Made by a program: the position numbers and the translations under genes. Positions 7,886 through 18,014 of a DNA stretch of 64,000 bases are shown here, in pieces. The notes beneath the pieces were generated by a model. That model did not search any database. It was not told the DNA's origin and saw only the letters and a list, made by a program, of their open reading frames with translations. Positions within the stretch are counted from its first letter, which is position 1. Each line of letters opens with the position of its first letter. The DNA comes from Alteromonas australica (lineage in GTDB: Bacteria; Pseudomonadota; Gammaproteobacteria; Enterobacterales; Alteromonadaceae), in the NCBI RefSeq assembly GCF_000730385.1, contig NZ_CP008849.1, forward strand, positions 558,001-622,000, read 5' to 3'.

Positions 7886-10800
7886 ATGGCTTTTGATTCA
7901 TCAAAGCGTTACCACGTTACGGCGCTAGCTTGTGCCGTCGCATCTGCGTTGTCATTAAATGCAAGCGTAGTGCAGGCACAGGAAGAGGCCGAAATAAAAG
8001 AAGAAGATGTAGAAAAGGTGGTTGTCACAGGGTCGCGTATTGCCCGTGATCCCAACCTTGCTTCGCCGTCGCCTGTTCAAGCTATCTCTGAAGAAGATAT
8101 TCAGCTATCTGGTGAATTCTCCGTCACTGATGTTATTAATGATATCCCGGCTCTGTTTTCATCTACCACGGCTGAGAGCTCAATTGACTCAGCCAGTTTT
8201 TCCGATGGTGCAAACATTCTAAACTTACGTGGTTTGGGTGCAAACCGTACCCTAACCTTGGTTAATGGACGACGTCATGTAGGTGGATCTGCAGGTTCTG
8301 CTGCCGTGGATGTAGGTTCAATCCCCGTTAAGTTAATCAAATCGGTAGAAGTGCTTACCGGTGGTGCATCAGCCGTATACGGTGCTGATGCGGTAACAGG
8401 GGTTGTTAACTTCATTTTGCGAGATGACTACGAAGGCTTCGAAGTCGACGTTAATACCGGCATTTCTTCCGAAGGCGACGGCGAACAGTTAAGTATCTCA
8501 GCACTGTATGGGACTAACTTTGACGACGATAAAGGTAACTTTGCTATCAATGTTGAGTTCCAGCGTGACGAAGGTGTACGGGTAAGCGAGCGCGATAACG
8601 GCCTTCTTATTGGCTCTGGTGGTGACTGGACAAACCCAGCGCTTCGTTTCCAACAAGGTGATATTGGTAGTAGTACACCTAACCTTGCTGAGTACTATAA
8701 CTACGATAACACAGGCTTGTTTAATTTCGGTTTAAGCATTCCAAGCCTTGAAGCCTTCACTCAAAACTATACTGACACATTTGGTAGTGCGCCTAATTTG
8801 ACTGATGCTGAATTAGCCTTGTTTGACCGCGCAGCAACCTCTGCGCCACGGGCTGTATTACCGTATCGGACTTTCCCTTTTACTTCTGGTTACGGCTATA
8901 TCGTACCGGGTAATCCATATAGCTTTGCTGGTTTCGATCCATCTACTAACATCGATTTAGATGGCAATGGAACCCCAGATTGTCTTGATTCATTTTCTGG
9001 CTATAACAGTGTGTTCGGTGCTGCCTCGTTTGGTGTATTGGGTGGTTGTTGGAATGTGACAGAAGACGGCAGTTATCGCCCAGTTCAAGATGGTTTAGTG
9101 TCGGGGAACTTCGAAGGGTTTGGTGGTGATTCATACAACACTATTCAGCAAGAGCGAGGCTACCTCATCACGCCAAATGACAAAATTGCTGTTAATTTAC
9201 TAGGCCATTACGACCTTAGTGACAGTATGACGGTATTTGGTGAATTGAAATACGTTGTTCAAGGTACTGAAAACGAAAGTCAGCCTACGTCATATTGGGA
9301 TTTGCTTTTCGGCGCCCCTGATAACCCATACCTACCTGAGTTTATTCAACCATTGGCCAGTGAACTTGGCGGTGTGGCTATTACTGTAGACCCTATTGGT
9401 ATTGGCCAAGGTAAAACGGAAAACGAGCGTAGAACGCTACGTGGTGTTATCGGTCTTGAAGGTTTCTTCGAAAACGACTGGGAATACAATGTATCGGTTA
9501 ACTACGGTAAGTTTGAGTACGAACAAAACGGAACAGAAAACTTAATTATTGTTGACCGCTTCTTCTCTGCTATTGATGCAGTGACCGACCCCTCAACAGG
9601 CGAAGCGAACTGTCGTGTAAACTTGGATGCAGATACCCCACAAGTTACTACAGCATTTAACATTCCATCCTATGACCCAGGGTATTTCTCGTTCACGCCG
9701 GGTGATGGCAGCTGTGTACCACTCAATATATGGGCGGGTTCCACTGGCATTACTCAAGAAGCCGTGGATTGGGTAACGGAAGACAGTCATAGTCAAACGA
9801 CTATCGAACAGTTAGTTATTAGCGCGTCGATTGCCGGTGATTCAAGTGAATACTTCGAATTGCCCTATGGCCCTCTTTATTTCGCGCTAGGTGGCGAATA
9901 CCGTAAAGAAGAATCAGAAGCGACCTTTGATGCGTGGCGCTTAGGTGTTATACCAGAGGGATCTCAGTATACCGCAGGCACGCAGGTATCAGACTACTCA
10001 ACCAACAACTCGTTGGTCTTCCAGCCATCAATTAGAACGGCGAATGAAACCGGTGACTTTGACGTAAGCGAAGTATTCTTGGAAGTATCTGTTCCGCTTA
10101 TTCAAGGCGAAACCTTAATTGAAGAGTTAACCTTAGATTTAGCTGCACGTTACTCTGATTATTCTACGGTTGGTGATACCACGACATGGCGTGCAAACCT
10201 CATGTACTCACCTCATGAAGATTTAATGGTGCGTTTATCAAAGTCTCAAGCCATTCGTGCGCCTAATATCAGTGAATTATTTGGTCCTGAAGTGGGTGCC
10301 ACTTTCCGTCCAACAGATCCTTGTAACGCCAGCGTTATCGCGGGTATTCGAAGCAACGATGAAGCCGCGGCTAACCAGTTGCAAGCTAACTGTGTGGCCG
10401 ACTTGCAGTCTATCGGTTACAACCCATTCGATGATAGCGGTGAATACGTTTATACCGACCCACTATCAGCGGCATTCCCTGGTGTAACTGGGGGGAATGC
10501 TGAGTTGCAAGAAGAAACCGCCGACACCATTACCGCTGGCTTCGTTTATAACTCGAGTTGGTTAGAAGGTTTCTCAGTCACGGCGGATTATTGGAGTATC
10601 GAAATTGATGACGCCATTAGCGCAGTAAGTTCTGATGACATTGTCAATGGTTGCTATGTAGGCGAATCATTGAATGAAAACTTCTGTTCACTGTTTACCC
10701 GTAATACAGATGCGTCATCACCGCAATTTGGTGGCTTGAACTTCTTACGCTCTACACAGGTTAACTTCGCTCGTCTTGAAACATCGGGTGTCGATTTCAG

Positions 10801-11257
10801 CGTAGGTTACGATTTTGAAGTTGGTGCGCATACTTTCTATACGAAAGTGTCTGGTACTAAAGTCAATGAGATTGATCAGTACACTAATCCGAATGATCTT
10901 ACCGAAGTTAACCCTGAATTAGGTGAAGTGAACCGTCCTGAGTGGGCAGGTAACATCAATCTAACGTGGAAGTGGGAAGAACTTCAGGTAGGCTGGCAGA
11001 CGCAGTACATGGACGAGCAACTTCTAGCGGGTGTCGAAGTTGAGGAATACGAACGAGGTGACTTTGATGATACTGCCATGATGGATGAGTTCTGGCAGCA
11101 CGATATTAACTTCTCATACATGGTGAAAGAAAACTTGAAAATGTATGGCGGTATCAAAAATATTACTGATGAACAACCATTCATCACTAACTTCGCTTAT
11201 CCAGCAAGTCCTCGAGGTCGCTTCTACTTCGTTGGTTTCGACATGCAGTTTAAGTAA
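7886..11257 (+). CDS. TonB-dependent outer membrane receptor
   Basis: This 1123-residue protein imports a large or scarce nutrient across the outer membrane using TonB energy. A signal peptide (residues 1-31, ending VVQAQ-EE) precedes a plug domain. The plug shows VVVTGSRIARDPN near residue 46, LNLRGLGANRTLTLVNGRR near 112 and VEVLTGGASAVYGADAVTGVVNF near 150. A long barrel follows, with extended cysteine-containing loops, ending in YFVGFDMQFK. It resembles the large Alteromonadales receptors often linked to carbohydrate or peptide use, but stands alone with no polysaccharide locus or transporter beside it, so the substrate is unknown. AGTCGGAGAAAC before the ATG is a clear ribosome binding site. 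Confidence 0.92.
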   Translation: MAFDSSKRYHVTALACAVASALSLNASVVQAQEEAEIKEEDVEKVVVTGSRIARDPNLASPSPVQAISEEDIQLSGEFSVTDVINDIPALFSSTTAESSIDSASFSDGANILNLRGLGANRTLTLVNGRRHVGGSAGSAAVDVGSIPVKLIKSVEVLTGGASAVYGADAVTGVVNFILRDDYEGFEVDVNTGISSEGDGEQLSISALYGTNFDDDKGNFAINVEFQRDEGVRVSERDNGLLIGSGGDWTNPALRFQQGDIGSSTPNLAEYYNYDNTGLFNFGLSIPSLEAFTQNYTDTFGSAPNLTDAELALFDRAATSAPRAVLPYRTFPFTSGYGYIVPGNPYSFAGFDPSTNIDLDGNGTPDCLDSFSGYNSVFGAASFGVLGGCWNVTEDGSYRPVQDGLVSGNFEGFGGDSYNTIQQERGYLITPNDKIAVNLLGHYDLSDSMTVFGELKYVVQGTENESQPTSYWDLLFGAPDNPYLPEFIQPLASELGGVAITVDPIGIGQGKTENERRTLRGVIGLEGFFENDWEYNVSVNYGKFEYEQNGTENLIIVDRFFSAIDAVTDPSTGEANCRVNLDADTPQVTTAFNIPSYDPGYFSFTPGDGSCVPLNIWAGSTGITQEAVDWVTEDSHSQTTIEQLVISASIAGDSSEYFELPYGPLYFALGGEYRKEESEATFDAWRLGVIPEGSQYTAGTQVSDYSTNNSLVFQPSIRTANETGDFDVSEVFLEVSVPLIQGETLIEELTLDLAARYSDYSTVGDTTTWRANLMYSPHEDLMVRLSKSQAIRAPNISELFGPEVGATFRPTDPCNASVIAGIRSNDEAAANQLQANCVADLQSIGYNPFDDSGEYVYTDPLSAAFPGVTGGNAELQEETADTITAGFVYNSSWLEGFSVTADYWSIEIDDAISAVSSDDIVNGCYVGESLNENFCSLFTRNTDASSPQFGGLNFLRSTQVNFARLETSGVDFSVGYDFEVGAHTFYTKVSGTKVNEIDQYTNPNDLTEVNPELGEVNRPEWAGNINLTWKWEELQVGWQTQYMDEQLLAGVEVEEYERGDFDDTAMMDEFWQHDINFSYMVKENLKMYGGIKNITDEQPFITNFAYPASPRGRFYFVGFDMQFK

Positions 11258-11281
11258 ATAGGTTTATCAGCAAGGACAAAA

Positions 11282-11307
11282 AGCAGCGCTTAGCGCTGCT
11301 TTTTTTA
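11282..11307 (+). terminator. Rho-independent terminator after the TonB receptor
   Basis: AGCAGCGC and GCGCTGCT form a perfect 8-bp stem with a 3-nt loop, followed by seven Ts. Confidence 0.9.
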
Positions 11308-11395
11308 TGGAAAAAGAAAAATCCAGTTGCAAGGGTGAAACGTTACCTTTATGTTAACTGGTCTAACCAGAAGTCAGTAATACAGAGAGAGAACC

Positions 11396-11893
11396 ATGTC
11401 TGCACCTAATCCGCTTCGCGCCTTCGCTAAAAAAGCCAATACCTATCCTGATTGGCTTCGTCAAAAAATGCTCACATGGATGTTCCGCTATAAAGTGAAA
11501 CTCACGGGTACCGTCAGCATTGATATTTTAGAAACAGACTTGAAATCGGTCACCTTTCGTCAAAAGAATTATAAAAAAGTACAAAATCACATTGGTAGTG
11601 TACACGCTGCAGGTATGGCGCTTCTCGCCGAATCTTCTACGGGCTTTGTGGTTGGCGTCAACCTACCCGGTGATAAGTTGCCCCTTATTAAAGAAATGAA
11701 TCTAAAATATGTAAAGCGAGCACAAGGGGATATGCATGCGGTAGCGCATTTGACTGACGAGCAAATATCACTCATGCAAACACAAGATAAAGGTGAAGTG
11801 TCGGTAGCCGTGAAAGTCACCGATGCACAGGGTATAGAACCCGTTATATGCGAAATGATTTGGGCTTGGGTGCCGAAACAGAAAAAAGCATAA
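11396..11893 (+). CDS. DUF4442 hotdog-fold protein
   Basis: This 165-residue cytoplasmic protein matches the DUF4442 family, which has a hotdog fold like small thioesterases (PaaI/YiiD group). The central segment NHIGSVHAAGMALLAESS (about residues 64-81) is the conserved helix of the fold, where related thioesterases carry catalytic residues. Strand-rich C-terminal sequence ends in EMIWAWVPKQKKA. An acyl-CoA thioesterase function is possible but not shown. It is monocistronic: a terminator lies upstream and 237 bp separate it from maoP. GAGAGAGAACC before ATG 11396 is the ribosome binding site. Confidence 0.75.
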   Translation: MSAPNPLRAFAKKANTYPDWLRQKMLTWMFRYKVKLTGTVSIDILETDLKSVTFRQKNYKKVQNHIGSVHAAGMALLAESSTGFVVGVNLPGDKLPLIKEMNLKYVKRAQGDMHAVAHLTDEQISLMQTQDKGEVSVAVKVTDAQGIEPVICEMIWAWVPKQKKA

Positions 11894-12130
11894 AGCCAGT
11901 ACATATACCCAACTGACGCAATCGTTGAATTTGCCGAAAATGGCAAGCGGTTGCGCGCTTCCTCTTTACAGTTTTATTAAGTTTTCTCACCTCGCCCGAA
12001 TGAGTTTGACAGCCGTTTATATCCCTACTATTAAATAATTAACTGGCCAGATATGCGATATGTTTCGTCTTTAAAGCATGGCTAAAAGTAGCATAAATAA
12101 AACGTCATTCGAGCAGCGTTAGAGGTAGAT

Positions 12131-12511
12131 ATGGCAGAGCTATCGAGAGAGCAACTGACTAAACGTCCTTTTTCAGATAAAAAACATTACCCTTATGGTT
12201 TTGGTCGCTCTGGTGACTTTTCTATCTCGGAGAGCAAGCTGCTACAGTCTCATGGTTCTCTCTTTGCCGCTCTGGTGGACGGTAAATTAACGCCGCAAAC
12301 CGATGAAGAGCAGCAGTACCTAGAATCAGCGCTTGGTCATAGGCCGCCACAGACGCCTCAGGAAAAAGCATGGCTTAAGTATCAAGCACGAATAAACCGC
12401 CCCAAAGCCGCCAGTATTTACGGTTCTAAACGTTCAATGACGGAAGAAGTTGACGAGGACGAGGATATAGGGGATAACAGTGACATTGATATCGAACTCG
12501 ATACAGAATAG
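12131..12511 (+). CDS. maoP: Macrodomain Ori protein MaoP (YifE, DUF413)
   Basis: The 126-residue protein matches E. coli YifE/MaoP along its length: KHYPYGFGRSGDFSISES near residues 19-36, LLQSHGSLFAAL, and WLKYQARINRPK near 94. The last 20 residues are a very acidic tail (EEVDEDEDIGDNSDIDIELD), longer than I recall in E. coli. MaoP works with the maoS site to organise the Ori macrodomain of the chromosome. In E. coli the gene lies beside the ilv operon, and here it comes directly before ilvIH. Confidence 0.88.
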   Translation: MAELSREQLTKRPFSDKKHYPYGFGRSGDFSISESKLLQSHGSLFAALVDGKLTPQTDEEQQYLESALGHRPPQTPQEKAWLKYQARINRPKAASIYGSKRSMTEEVDEDEDIGDNSDIDIELDTE

Positions 12512-12714
12512 CTGTTAACTAAATGTAAATAGCCATCCTAAATACAGCCTATTTATTCCCCCTTGCGAAATATTTATCCTAATTATCCCGAATATTGGGA
12601 TATATATCTCACTTTTGTGCAATTTGCTGTTTTATCTTCCTACATCCTTCGTTATAGTCCGGTCATCGTCAACGTACGCTAACAACCCGTTAAACCATTA
12701 CAGGAGAAAGTACT

Positions 12715-14433
12715 GTGAAAATGATGTCGGGCGCAGCCATGGTGGTAGAAGCGCTAAAAGATGTAGGAGTGACACACGTGTTCGGTTACCCAGGTGGTGC
12801 CGTTCTGGACATTTATGATGCGTTATTTGCGCAAGATGATGTCAAACACGTCCTCGTACGTCATGAACAGGCAGCCGCTCACATGGCGGATGGTTATGCA
12901 CGTTCAACAGGCAAAACCGGCACAGTACTTGTCACGTCAGGCCCAGGTGCAACCAATACCATTACCGGAATTGCAACCGCCTATATGGACTCTATCCCTA
13001 TGGTGGTGTTATCAGGGCAAGTACCCTCTATGCATATCGGTGAAGATGCCTTTCAGGAAACCGATATGGTGGGCTGTTCCCGTCCCATCGTTAAGCATAG
13101 TTTCTTGGTTAAGCGTGCGGTAGATATTCCAGAAGCCATTGCAAAAGCTTATTACATTGCAAATACAGGTCGCCCCGGCCCTGTGGTTGTGGATTTGCCC
13201 AAAGATTTAGTCAACGTTGCAGATGAACACCCTTATGTGTTCCCTACAGACGTAACAATGCGTTCTTATAACCCAACCGAAAAGGGTCATCCGAAACAGG
13301 TGAAGAAAGCGGTTGAAGCGTTACTTAAAGCTGAACGACCAGTGTTATACGTTGGCGGCGGCGCGGTTGCGTCTGAAGCCTCTTCACGAGTGATTGAATT
13401 AGCTGAGAAGTTGCACGCCCCAGTAACCTGTACCTTAATGGGCTTAGGTGCGATGCCTGGCACTCACAAACAATTTGTGGGTATGTTAGGGATGCATGGC
13501 ACGTTAGAAGCGAATAAGACCATGCATAATGCCGATTGCATTATTGCCCTAGGTGCGCGTTTTGATGACAGGGTAACGAACAACGTAGACAAGTTTTGTC
13601 CTCATGCAGACATTATTCATGTTGATATTGACCCCGCATCTATCTCAAAAACCGTCAATGCGCATATTCCTGTCGTTGGCTCGGTAGATAAAGTGCTTGA
13701 TCAAATTCATGAACATATGGTGAATAAAGACTTATCCAACCAAGAAGCGAAATTGGCCGATTGGTGGCAGCAAATAGAGCAGTGGCGCGGGCGACAGTGT
13801 CTTAATTACGAGCAAGGTGATGAGGTTATTAAGCCGCAGAAAGTCATTGAAGCTTTGTATAAGCACACTGACGGTAAAGCTTACGTAAGTTCAGATGTAG
13901 GCCAGCACCAAATGTTTGCGGCACTTTATTATCAGTACGATAAGCCGCGTCAGTGGATAAACTCAGGTGGCTTAGGCACCATGGGCTTTGGTTTACCGGC
14001 GGCAATGGGGGTGCAGTTTGCTCATCCTAACGCCACTTCAGTGGTTGTGACGGGTGATGGCAGTATTCAAATGAATATTCAGGAACTGTCTACCTGTTTA
14101 CAGTACAACTTGCCGATTAAAATCATTTCATTGAATAACCGTGCTTTGGGTATGGTTCGTCAGTGGCAAGATATGATTTATAAGGGGCGTCACTCTCATT
14201 CATATATGGATTCAATGCCAGACTTTGTGAAGTTAGCGGAAGCTTACGGCCATGTTGGCATCAAAGTAGATAAATTAGACGACCTCGACGCAGCAATGGA
14301 GAAATGTTTCAGTTACACAGATCGCCTCGTGTTTATGGACATTGCTATCGACCAAAACGAACACGTATACCCAATGCAAATTAAGTATGGCGCAATGGAC
14401 GACATGCGCTTAAGCAAGACGGAGCGAACCTGA
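12715..14433 (+). CDS. ilvI: Acetolactate synthase, large catalytic subunit
   Basis: The 572-residue ThDP-dependent enzyme makes 2-acetolactate or 2-aceto-2-hydroxybutyrate, the first common step of valine, leucine and isoleucine synthesis. Marks are [15 protein letters not shown] near residue 23, the glutamate in [16 protein letters not shown] near 48, and the ThDP/Mg motif [12 protein letters not shown] near 448 followed by [12 protein letters not shown]. The start is GTG 12715 after CAGGAGAAAG. The small subunit overlaps the stop by one base. The full-length two-domain small subunit points to ilvIH rather than ilvGM. No leader peptide or attenuator is visible upstream. Confidence 0.93.
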   Translation: MKMMSGAAMVVEALKDVGVTHVFGYPGGAVLDIYDALFAQDDVKHVLVRHEQAAAHMADGYARSTGKTGTVLVTSGPGATNTITGIATAYMDSIPMVVLSGQVPSMHIGEDAFQETDMVGCSRPIVKHSFLVKRAVDIPEAIAKAYYIANTGRPGPVVVDLPKDLVNVADEHPYVFPTDVTMRSYNPTEKGHPKQVKKAVEALLKAERPVLYVGGGAVASEASSRVIELAEKLHAPVTCTLMGLGAMPGTHKQFVGMLGMHGTLEANKTMHNADCIIALGARFDDRVTNNVDKFCPHADIIHVDIDPASISKTVNAHIPVVGSVDKVLDQIHEHMVNKDLSNQEAKLADWWQQIEQWRGRQCLNYEQGDEVIKPQKVIEALYKHTDGKAYVSSDVGQHQMFAALYYQYDKPRQWINSGGLGTMGFGLPAAMGVQFAHPNATSVVVTGDGSIQMNIQELSTCLQYNLPIKIISLNNRALGMVRQWQDMIYKGRHSHSYMDSMPDFVKLAEAYGHVGIKVDKLDDLDAAMEKCFSYTDRLVFMDIAIDQNEHVYPMQIKYGAMDDMRLSKTERT

Positions 14434-14930
14434 TGAAACGCATTATTTCTGTATTAATGGAAAACGCCCCTGGCGCACTATCTCGAATCGTAGGTGTATT
14501 TTCACAACGGGGTTACAACGTCGACTCTTTATGTGTGGCACCGACCGACGATGAAAGTTTATCTCGTTTAACCATCATCACCCATGGCGACGACAAAGTG
14601 ATTGAGCAGATCACAAAACAAGTGAATAAGCTTGTTGATGTATTGAAAGTGGTCGATCTTACTGAAGGTGCCCATATTGAGCGTGAACTGATGCTTATCA
14701 AAGTGGCGACACGGACAGAATCAGTGCGCGCCGAAGTAAAGCGAAATGCGGATATTTTCCGTGGTACCATTTTGGATGTAAACGCGAATAACTACACCAT
14801 TGAATTGACAGGTACTACCGATAAACTGGATGCTTTTGCAACGACCATGGGGCAGTGTGCGGAGATCATTGAATCATCTCGCACTGGTGTTTGTGGTCTA
14901 GCTCGAGGGGATCGCGCGTTGCGCCCCTAG
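14433..14930 (+). CDS. ilvH: Acetolactate synthase, small regulatory subunit
   Basis: This 165-residue partner gives valine feedback control and stimulates the large subunit. The N-terminal ACT domain runs from [23 protein letters not shown] to about residue 77; the C-terminal ALS_ss domain (about 85-160) includes NADIFRGTILDVN and closes in ETCAEII-like sequence (QCAEIIESSRTGVCGLARG). The length fits the IlvH type. The start codon overlaps the ilvI stop (TGATG), so translation is probably coupled. Confidence 0.95.
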   Translation: MKRIISVLMENAPGALSRIVGVFSQRGYNVDSLCVAPTDDESLSRLTIITHGDDKVIEQITKQVNKLVDVLKVVDLTEGAHIERELMLIKVATRTESVRAEVKRNADIFRGTILDVNANNYTIELTGTTDKLDAFATTMGQCAEIIESSRTGVCGLARGDRALRP

Positions 14931-14950
14931 TCGAGTTTGATTGAATTGGC

Positions 14951-14983
14951 AAGCCGGCGCTATTTTGTAGCGCCGGCTTTTTT
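14951..14983. terminator. Bidirectional terminator after ilvH
   Basis: AAGCCGGCGCTA and TAGCGCCGGCTT form a perfect 12-bp stem with a 5-nt loop. Ts follow on the plus strand. It lies between converging genes and touches the stop of the minus-strand gene, so it may serve ilvIH mainly. Confidence 0.9.
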
Positions 14984-15938
14984 AATGCGCTTTACCGTAA
15001 TAGGCTTCAATGCGAAACGCCATGCCATATGAAGGCTTAAAGCCTTCATCTCGTCGCCACAACACGAAGGGCTCGACGTCAAAGTACAACCATTCACGTA
15101 ACGGGTTAGAGCGCCAACGTAGCCCTGTGTAAACCTCTTCCACCTTGTATTGCGGGCGATCTAATCCTTCTACCATTAGTCGATACATCAATGCATTGTG
15201 AGTATCAATAGGATACAAATGTTGAAGCTCGTGACGCCAAAGCCAATCGTTGGAGTCATCCCTGAAATAAAAGCGATTATTTAATCGAGTCACGTTATTA
15301 TTTTCAGCCACATGCTGAATCGCCGCGCCCAATTCAGCACCCAGCCTGTCTCGGGTGTAGTAATACAATTCAGCATCATACAACATGGCCCAATGAGCAT
15401 TGAACTCCATGGCGTCGCGATATCGGCTTTTTACGTAAAGCTGGTCACGTCGGCCTGCGCCTATGCGATATGAATAGTGCGAATTCTGTTCGGGCCGGAA
15501 ACGAAGGGCAATGGTGGTGTTATCACGTCGCCCTAGTGAATCGTTTCGAGCCGCTTTCAGCGTGTCACTTTGCGTCTCATCTTCATTGTCGCTAAGCAAT
15601 AGATCCACCCTATCTTCTAGATGGGGAAGCGACACCCGTATACGAAAACGAAGGTCGGTTTCTGCAAGGTCGCGACTTCGAGGTTCCCAACTGAGTTGAA
15701 TGCGGCCTTCTGCTTTGGCTTGCTTATTTCTATGGGGGCCGTTTTCTTGGGAAAACATGCCGTCAAACTGACGAACGGTAAAATCGATGGAGTCTGTAAA
15801 ACTGCGCTGCCACACATCAAACCAAGCACTATCGTCGACACTATCTTGCGGGCTTTGTATCGCGGTCACAGGCTGTGAGTTGAGAAGGGTCGATGATGGT
15901 GACAATAAATGGCAAAGCGTTACTGCAACGCACAACAT
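14982..15938 (-). CDS. Unknown exported protein, probably outer-membrane barrel
   Basis: This 318-residue protein begins with a hydrophobic stretch (MLCVAVTLCHLLSP) that may be a short or mis-started signal peptide. After residue 75 the sequence alternates polar and aromatic residues as in transmembrane beta strands (RIQLSWEPRSRDL, LRFRIRVSLPH, TIALRFRPEQ, HYSYRIGAGRRD, AELYYYTRDRLGAELGAA), and it ends in a strand-like YGMAFRIEAYYGKAH. I do not recognise a named family. It lies convergent with ilvIH and divergent from tatA. The true start may be upstream or at an alternative codon. Confidence 0.6.
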   Translation of the reverse strand: MLCVAVTLCHLLSPSSTLLNSQPVTAIQSPQDSVDDSAWFDVWQRSFTDSIDFTVRQFDGMFSQENGPHRNKQAKAEGRIQLSWEPRSRDLAETDLRFRIRVSLPHLEDRVDLLLSDNEDETQSDTLKAARNDSLGRRDNTTIALRFRPEQNSHYSYRIGAGRRDQLYVKSRYRDAMEFNAHWAMLYDAELYYYTRDRLGAELGAAIQHVAENNNVTRLNNRFYFRDDSNDWLWRHELQHLYPIDTHNALMYRLMVEGLDRPQYKVEEVYTGLRWRSNPLREWLYFDVEPFVLWRRDEGFKPSYGMAFRIEAYYGKAH

Positions 15939-16117
15939 CCTTTTTAAACCTCCTTTTTTTAGGTGAAATACCTATCAAAACCTTACCTTTATGCTAGGTA
16001 TCAGCATGCGACTTGTGGTAACAAACGTCAATGATTAATGTGCCGTGCAAATATTCAGGTGAAAGCTGAGTCAGGGGGTGGCATACTGTTAGCATTGAAG
16101 TAAGGGAGAAAAATATT

Positions 16118-16357
16118 ATGGGTGGTATTAGTATTTGGCAATTGCTAATTATACTGGTTATCGTTGTTTTATTATTTGGTACAAAGCGTCTAAAAGGCAT
16201 GGGGTCTGATTTAGGTAGCGCTATTAAAGGTTTCAAAAAAGCGGTTAACGAAAACGAACAAGACGCAGATTTCGAGCAGAAAAAGCACGTGGAAGAAAAA
16301 GACACGGCCGACCCTGTGGCCACGAAAACCCAGAGCGATGTTAAAGAAAAGTCCTAA
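16118..16357 (+). CDS. tatA: Sec-independent translocase subunit TatA
   Basis: TatA polymerises to form the twin-arginine translocation pore in the inner membrane. The 79-residue protein has the short N-terminal helix [20 protein letters not shown], the FGTKRL hinge, an amphipathic helix ([16 protein letters not shown]) and a charged C-terminal tail. It is the first gene of a tatABC unit; the stop overlaps the tatB start by one base (TAATG). Confidence 0.96.
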   Translation: MGGISIWQLLIILVIVVLLFGTKRLKGMGSDLGSAIKGFKKAVNENEQDADFEQKKHVEEKDTADPVATKTQSDVKEKS

Positions 16358-16656
16358 TGTTTGATATAGGTTTTTGGGAGCTTTTGGTTATTGGTGTCCT
16401 GGCCCTACTTGTATTAGGGCCAGAGCGTTTGCCTGGCGCCATGCGTTCTACCATAAATACCATTCGAAGTGTGCGTAATGTTGCTACCGGCTTTAAGCAG
16501 GAAGTAGAGCATCAGTTGCGAGTACATGAATTACACGAAAACCTGAAAAAAGCTGAGCAGCAAGGCTTAAAAGACTTATCGCCTGAGTTAGAACAGAGTG
16601 TTGATGAGTTAAAGAAAGCCGCTGAGTCCGTTCAGGAACCATATAAAAAACAGTAA
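16357..16656 (+). CDS. tatB: Twin-arginine translocase subunit TatB
   Basis: TatB pairs with TatC to recognise folded proteins with twin-arginine signals. The 99-residue protein has [20 protein letters not shown] as its membrane helix, the TatB-type GPERLP hinge with conserved glutamate near residue 8 and a long amphipathic region with coiled-coil character. It is shorter than the E. coli protein (about 170 residues) because the variable tail is reduced. It directly abuts tatC. Confidence 0.95.
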   Translation: MFDIGFWELLVIGVLALLVLGPERLPGAMRSTINTIRSVRNVATGFKQEVEHQLRVHELHENLKKAEQQGLKDLSPELEQSVDELKKAAESVQEPYKKQ

Positions 16657-17412
16657 ATGTCTGACGCTAATAGTTTAATTTCTCACTTAATCGAGCTTCG
16701 TAGTCGAATATTGAAAGCGCTTTTAAGTGTGCTTGTCGTGTTTTTGTGCCTGGCTTACTTTGCACAAGATCTTTATCAATTGTTGGCGCTACCATTGCTT
16801 GAATCGCTGCCTGAAAATGCCAGCATGATAGCAACGGACGTAGCCTCTCCGTTTTTCGCCCCGTTTAAGTTAACCTTGGTGCTGTCGTTTTTTATCGCCA
16901 TTCCCTACGTACTCTATCAAGTATGGGGTTTTGTCGCGCCAGGCCTCTATCGCAACGAGAAAAAGCTGGTTGCCCCCTTGTTACTGTCTAGTACGCTCCT
17001 TTTTTATGCAGGCATGGCCTTCGCGTATTTTGTTGTTTTTCCTATCGCCTTTGCATTTTTTAATAGCGTGGCACCAGAAGGGGTAACGGTAAGCACGGAT
17101 ATTTCAAGTTACTTGAATTTTGTGCTGAAATTGTTCTTTGCTTTTGGGGTGTCATTTGAAATTCCCATAGCCATTATCTTACTGTGCTGGACCGGAGTGA
17201 CAGACGCAAAATCACTAAGAGCAAAACGCCCTTATGTTGTGGTGGGCGCATTTATTCTAGGCATGCTACTAACACCGCCAGATATTATTTCGCAAACCTT
17301 GCTGGCTATTCCGATGTGGTTTTTGTTTGAAGTTGGCGTCATTGTGGGTGGTTTATATGCGGGTAAGACAAAACAAAGTGATGATGAATCCGTTGAAAAT
17401 GTGAGTGAATAA
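16657..17412 (+). CDS. tatC: Twin-arginine translocase subunit TatC
   Basis: TatC is the multi-spanning receptor of the Tat pathway. The 251-residue protein has six transmembrane helices. It carries the N-terminal signal-binding sequence [14 protein letters not shown], the family motif [12 protein letters not shown] near residue 92 and a [19 protein letters not shown] segment near 210. It completes the usual tatABC order. Confidence 0.97.
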   Translation: MSDANSLISHLIELRSRILKALLSVLVVFLCLAYFAQDLYQLLALPLLESLPENASMIATDVASPFFAPFKLTLVLSFFIAIPYVLYQVWGFVAPGLYRNEKKLVAPLLLSSTLLFYAGMAFAYFVVFPIAFAFFNSVAPEGVTVSTDISSYLNFVLKLFFAFGVSFEIPIAIILLCWTGVTDAKSLRAKRPYVVVGAFILGMLLTPPDIISQTLLAIPMWFLFEVGVIVGGLYAGKTKQSDDESVENVSE

Positions 17413-17434
17413 CAAAAAAGAAAAAGGGGAACAC

Positions 17435-18013
17435 ATGAAGGCAACCGCAACCACGCTACTTTTAGGTATCGTCTCTTCGTTAGCATTTTCTGTTCAGGCA
17501 GAAACCGTCACGCAAGCATTAGAAAAGTGCCGAGGCGTGGACAACAGTTTACAGCGTTTGGTCTGTTACGATCGGGTCGCGAAGAATGTTAACCAATACG
17601 CGGGTGGACAAGAATCCATTAGCGCGGTGCCTCGCCCTCAATTAGCGCCTGCCAATGCACCTGAAGCAACAATGCCACCACCGCCGGCGAAACCGTCTGT
17701 ATCCTCAACGCCTTCCGCTAAGCCAACAGTGGATAACAACGCAACAGAAGATATCGCGTTTGGCATGGAACAAAAACGGGTACGCGAACAAAAAGAAGCG
17801 TCTATGGTAGCAACCGTAGCGGCGTTATCGTCTACCGTTAGAGGCAGCCTTATTGTCACTTTCGACAATGGTACTGTGTGGCAACAATCGGATGACACCG
17901 ACCTCAATTTAAAAGAAGGGCAAAAAGTGGTGGTTGAACGTGGTATGTTCGGCGCTTTTTACGCTAAAGTTGAGGGTATAAAACGAAAAATGAAGGTAAA
18001 ACGAATTAAATAA
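17435..18013 (+). CDS. Exported protein with VasI-like N-terminal motif
   Basis: The 192-residue protein has a signal peptide (MKATATTLLLGIVSSLAFSVQA). The mature N-terminus carries CRGVDNSLQRLVCYDRVAK, resembling the C-x-RLxCYD signature of VasI-type proteins. A low-complexity Pro/Ala/Ser linker follows (about 70-100). The C-terminal domain (about 125-192) has RGSLIVTFDNGTVWQQSDD and KVVVERGMFGAFYAKVEG, a small beta fold seen in many uncharacterised envelope proteins. No type VI secretion genes are near. I chose ATG 17435 because AGGGG precedes it and it begins the signal peptide; GTG 17405 would overlap tatC. Confidence 0.65.
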   Translation: MKATATTLLLGIVSSLAFSVQAETVTQALEKCRGVDNSLQRLVCYDRVAKNVNQYAGGQESISAVPRPQLAPANAPEATMPPPPAKPSVSSTPSAKPTVDNNATEDIAFGMEQKRVREQKEASMVATVAALSSTVRGSLIVTFDNGTVWQQSDDTDLNLKEGQKVVVERGMFGAFYAKVEGIKRKMKVKRIK

Positions 18014-18014
18014 T

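Noticed and set aside
12512..12714. Leader peptide and attenuator for ilvIH
   Set aside because: No short ORF rich in Val, Leu or Ile and no terminator-like hairpin is present before the gene.
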